Positions 61,713-64,000 of a stretch of DNA of 64,000 nucleotides are shown here, in pieces (positions within the stretch are counted from its first letter, which is position 1; each line of letters opens with the position of its first letter). The stretch comes from Gracilibacillus lacisalsi DSM 19029 (GTDB lineage: Bacteria; Bacillota; Bacilli; Bacillales; Amphibacillaceae), in the NCBI RefSeq assembly GCF_000377765.1, contig NZ_KB898670.1, positions 89,988 through 153,987 of the forward strand. The letters are read 5' to 3'. Both the position numbers and the translations under genes were made by a program. Below the pieces are notes generated by a model. That model worked only from the letters and a program-made list of their open reading frames with translations. It did no database searches and was not told the origin of the DNA.

Positions 61713-62429
61713 ATGATGAATTCGCAAGCTTCAGTACAAGTACCCAATTGGGCTGCAAATTGGGAAGCACGAACAAAGATAGTTGCCGCGATTATTTATA
61801 TTTTTGGAGTTATTAGCTTAACCCAGATCTCATTTACCGCTGTCGCTTATCTATCGTCACTTCTTGTCCTATTAGTAATGAGAATATCTATCAAACTTTT
61901 GCTTCAGCGTTACCTGATTATTACCCCTTTTTTATTGCTAATGACCATTCCAATGCTATGGCAACCAGAGACTAGCAACGCAATATTTGTTGGATTAATC
62001 ATAACCAAGGCTTTTACGTCGATGACAGTTATCACGATTGTCTTGGAATCTCAATCACTTGATCAATTGATTAATGGATTAGCAGGATTGCATATACCTC
62101 CAAAGCTATTAACCATATTAATCTTATCTTATCGTTATGTATTTATGTTCCTCGATGACATTCAGCGAATGTTGACAGCTGCTAAGTCTCGTTTTTTTCG
62201 AGGTAGTATTCGGATCAGCAAATTAAGAGTGTATGGTCAGCTAATGGCTGGGCTGCTTGTAAAGGCAATTGAACGCTCTGAAAATATGTATAAAGCTATG
62301 GCGTCCCGCGGATTTGAAGGAGCGATTCCTTTTACACCATCTAATAAAATTACGAGTAAGGATATCATAAAAACTGGTATCTCTATCACAATAATTTGCT
62401 CCATTATTATTCTGGAAAATATAAACTGA
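61713..62429 (+). CDS. nikQ: Nickel ECF transporter T component, NikQ/CbiQ
   Basis: 238 residues with about five helices. The two coupling motifs A-x-x-x-R-x-F-R-G (LTAAKSRFFRGS) and A-M-A-S-R-G-F (YKAMASRGFEGAI) contact the ATPase. Completes the transporter together with NikO at 56.9 kb. Shine-Dalgarno GGGAAGG. Confidence 0.9.
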   Translation: MMNSQASVQVPNWAANWEARTKIVAAIIYIFGVISLTQISFTAVAYLSSLLVLLVMRISIKLLLQRYLIITPFLLLMTIPMLWQPETSNAIFVGLIITKAFTSMTVITIVLESQSLDQLINGLAGLHIPPKLLTILILSYRYVFMFLDDIQRMLTAAKSRFFRGSIRISKLRVYGQLMAGLLVKAIERSENMYKAMASRGFEGAIPFTPSNKITSKDIIKTGISITIICSIIILENIN

Positions 62430-62621
62430 ACACTCCTAAGATCAGCGCCTAAACAATTAATAGCGACTAAAAAATAATCCAAATGATTCGATATTATTTG
62501 ACTAAATTAATAAATACCTGTAACTTTTTAGATGGTGATTCGTCAAATTAGGTGGAATAGTTATCAACACATTACTAATTTTTTTAGTAGAATAATAGAC
62601 AATAAAGGTGAGGTATTTATT

Positions 62622-63686
62622 TTGAGTGAACGAAGAACAGACAGAAAAAATAGAAAAAAATCAAGCAAGTGGAAAAAACGAATATTATGGATTATTTTAT
62701 TAATCATCATTGCCATTATTGGCTATGGTATTTATTTATTTGTGAACGTTTATGATGCAACTAAAGATGCTCATGAAGAAATAGATCGACCGGATGGAAA
62801 ATCAGAAAAAAGAGAAACAGATGTTACAATTGGAGACGACCCTTTTTCGATATTATTAATTGGTGTGGAAGATTACGAAACAGATGGTAAGAATGGTCGT
62901 GCAGATACACAAATTGTTGTGACCATTAATCCAAATACAGATCAAATGACAATGACAACCGTCCCACGTGATACAAGAATCGAATTTACAGCAGAAGAAG
63001 CCGGACAATATGCCGGCTACCATAAAATAAATGCAGCCTATACGTATGGCTCTATTTTTGACTATGGTGCCAATAAGTTGACGGTCGAAAAGGTAGAACA
63101 ATTGCTTGATATTCCCATTGATGAATATGTCACAGTAAACTTTGATGGATTTAGAGATATTGTGGACACACTTGGCGGCGTTACAGTTGATATAAAAGAG
63201 CCGTTCTGGGAAAAGAATTTCTATGTAGGTGGAGAGAAAATCTACTTTGAAGAAGGATTAAGCAAATTAAATGGTGAAGAAGCATTAGCATTTGTCCGAA
63301 TGAGAAAACGAGATGTAAATGACATATACTCTCGTGATGAGAGACAGCGTCAATTTATCCAGGCTGCTATTGATGAAGCTATTTCAGCAGATTCATTGTT
63401 TAAAGTAGGTGAAATCACCAATATTTTAGGAGAAAATGTAACTACAAGCTTGAGTGCAAGCGAAATTTTCAATTTACAGAAAGCCTATTCTTCGATGAAT
63501 ACTTCGAATATTAAAACGTATGAAATAGAAGGTGAAGATCAACGAATTGATGGCACTTACTACTTCCTACCTACAGAAGAAGGATTGCTTAAAGCATCGC
63601 AACAGTTGAAACAGGAATTAGAATTGGAAGAAGAGAATACAAACGATTATTCTGTGGAGAATAATCAGGATATGGAATTGGAATAA
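62622..63686 (+). CDS. LytR-CpsA-Psr family protein
   Basis: 354 residues from TTG 62622 (Shine-Dalgarno AAAGGTGAGG); the longer frame lacks a ribosome site. Basic N-terminus, one helix (ILWIILLIIIAIIGYGIYLFV), LCP domain: DPFSILLIGVEDYETDGKNGRADTQIV, TVPRDTRIEF, HKINAAYTYG and the Arg-rich ALAFVRMRKRD. Attaches wall polymers (teichoic acid, capsule) to peptidoglycan. Acidic tail at the end. Confidence 0.92.
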   Translation: MSERRTDRKNRKKSSKWKKRILWIILLIIIAIIGYGIYLFVNVYDATKDAHEEIDRPDGKSEKRETDVTIGDDPFSILLIGVEDYETDGKNGRADTQIVVTINPNTDQMTMTTVPRDTRIEFTAEEAGQYAGYHKINAAYTYGSIFDYGANKLTVEKVEQLLDIPIDEYVTVNFDGFRDIVDTLGGVTVDIKEPFWEKNFYVGGEKIYFEEGLSKLNGEEALAFVRMRKRDVNDIYSRDERQRQFIQAAIDEAISADSLFKVGEITNILGENVTTSLSASEIFNLQKAYSSMNTSNIKTYEIEGEDQRIDGTYYFLPTEEGLLKASQQLKQELELEEENTNDYSVENNQDMELE

Positions 63687-63729
63687 GTAAAACGATTCTG
63701 AGCATAATAAAAACCCTTGTTGTTGATTT

Positions 63730-63754
63730 TGAACTGACCCAGTAAAACGGGACA
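63730..63754. repeat. Terminal inverted repeat of an IS3-family element
   Basis: TGAACTGACCCAGTAAAACG followed by GGACA is like the ends of IS150/IS3-group elements. The element extends to the right beyond the window; the insertion point is 43 bp after the LCP stop. Confidence 0.75.
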
Positions 63755-63765
63755 AGAAAAAACAC

Positions 63766-64000
63766 CTATGCTGCCATAGTCCTGAATTCAACAGGACTGT
63801 GGCAGTTTAGTTTTGTAAACGGTCGTATATAGTTGTAATAATACATGTAAGATTGCACTTTTTCTAGTACAATAGAGTTTGTAAGGTGCACTCTATTTTG
63901 AGTGTTGAATTCTTCCGACTTTAGCGAGGAGTGGAAGGATTCGATTACGGCATTATCAAAGCAGTTTCCTTTTCGGGACATGCTTGTGGTAATGCCTTTT
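63766..64000 (-). mobile_element. IS3-family transposase, C-terminal part (continues outside the window)
   Basis: The minus-strand frame is open to the right edge. MSRKGNCFDNAVIESFHSSLKSEEF includes the Glu of the D-D-E triad (NAVIESF), then YYYNYIRPFTKLNCHSPVEF, both typical of IS3 OrfB. The N-terminal part of OrfB and OrfA must be to the right. Confidence 0.92.

Noticed and set aside
62532..62621. N-terminal extension of the LCP protein
   Set aside because: No Shine-Dalgarno at ATG 62532, whereas TTG 62622 has AAAGGTGAGG and gives the normal short basic N-terminus.

Overview
The window is low-GC Bacillaceae chromosome. GerP-type and CotF-type spore proteins show a spore former. A solitary ectoine hydroxylase points to a halotolerant or halophilic member, and the pectin-lyase content would suit the Gracilibacillus/Virgibacillus/Oceanobacillus group (genus is inference). 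Most of it is ordinary chromosome: short operons separated by clear intrinsic terminators. The only mobile element is the end of an IS3-family copy at the right edge. I saw no tRNA, rRNA or CRISPR array.

Left part (1-25 kb): the end of a PL3 pectate lyase with a ricin-type lectin domain; an AraC regulator; guaC; a CueP-like lipoprotein; a TetR-controlled SDR/DUF2306 operon with the same operator upstream of both units; a PilZ protein; the copper operon csoR-copA-copZ with a CsoR-type palindrome in its promoter; a YedK-type SRAP protein; an aeRF1-like release factor. A three-gene unit on the minus strand (11.7-14.2 kb) has a membrane HD-GYP protein, a 21-residue Cys/Trp-rich peptide overlapping its stop codon, an intrinsic terminator, and a PqqD-like/M50 membrane metallopeptidase. 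It looks like a small-peptide production or signalling cassette and is my main candidate for an undescribed system. After it come guaD, a Bcr/CflA-type exporter, an HPr-like protein without the active-site His, a CdsA-like enzyme, a papain-like hydrolase, a 3-hydroxyacyl-CoA dehydrogenase, a luciferase-like monooxygenase, and an MMPL exporter with a coiled-coil partner and a divergent TetR gene.

Middle (25-47 kb): a secreted PL11 rhamnogalacturonan lyase; a class A penicillin-binding protein with a long charged tail; a PQQ-type sugar dehydrogenase lipoprotein; a RimK-like ATP-grasp enzyme; xpt-pbuX behind a guanine-type purine riboswitch; two tandem DHFR-fold genes, one frameshifted; HxlR and AraC-GyrI regulators; an ArsP-like permease operon with a Cys-rich 51-residue protein and a Cys-pair MarR regulator; and bmrC-bmrD-like ABC exporter genes behind a leader with two small ORFs and two terminators, as expected for ribosome-mediated attenuation. 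ectD follows.

Right part (47-64 kb): small hypotheticals, a CotF-like coat protein, DinB-fold proteins, a YqcI/YcgG protein, a PLA2-like mini-protein, a glycerophosphotransferase-like enzyme, a CotP/Hsp20-like protein, a ureohydrolase closely resembling nickel-dependent guanidine hydrolase, and an ECF nickel transporter whose ATPase gene is separated from its M-L-K-Q genes by an inverted gerP cluster. The guanidinase probably uses the nickel this transporter imports. A LytR-CpsA-Psr protein and the IS3 end close the window.

A cross-cutting observation: four genes (PilZ, MFS, MMPL, HxlR) have a good Shine-Dalgarno site and a family-appropriate N-terminus only if translation starts at AUU or AUC.
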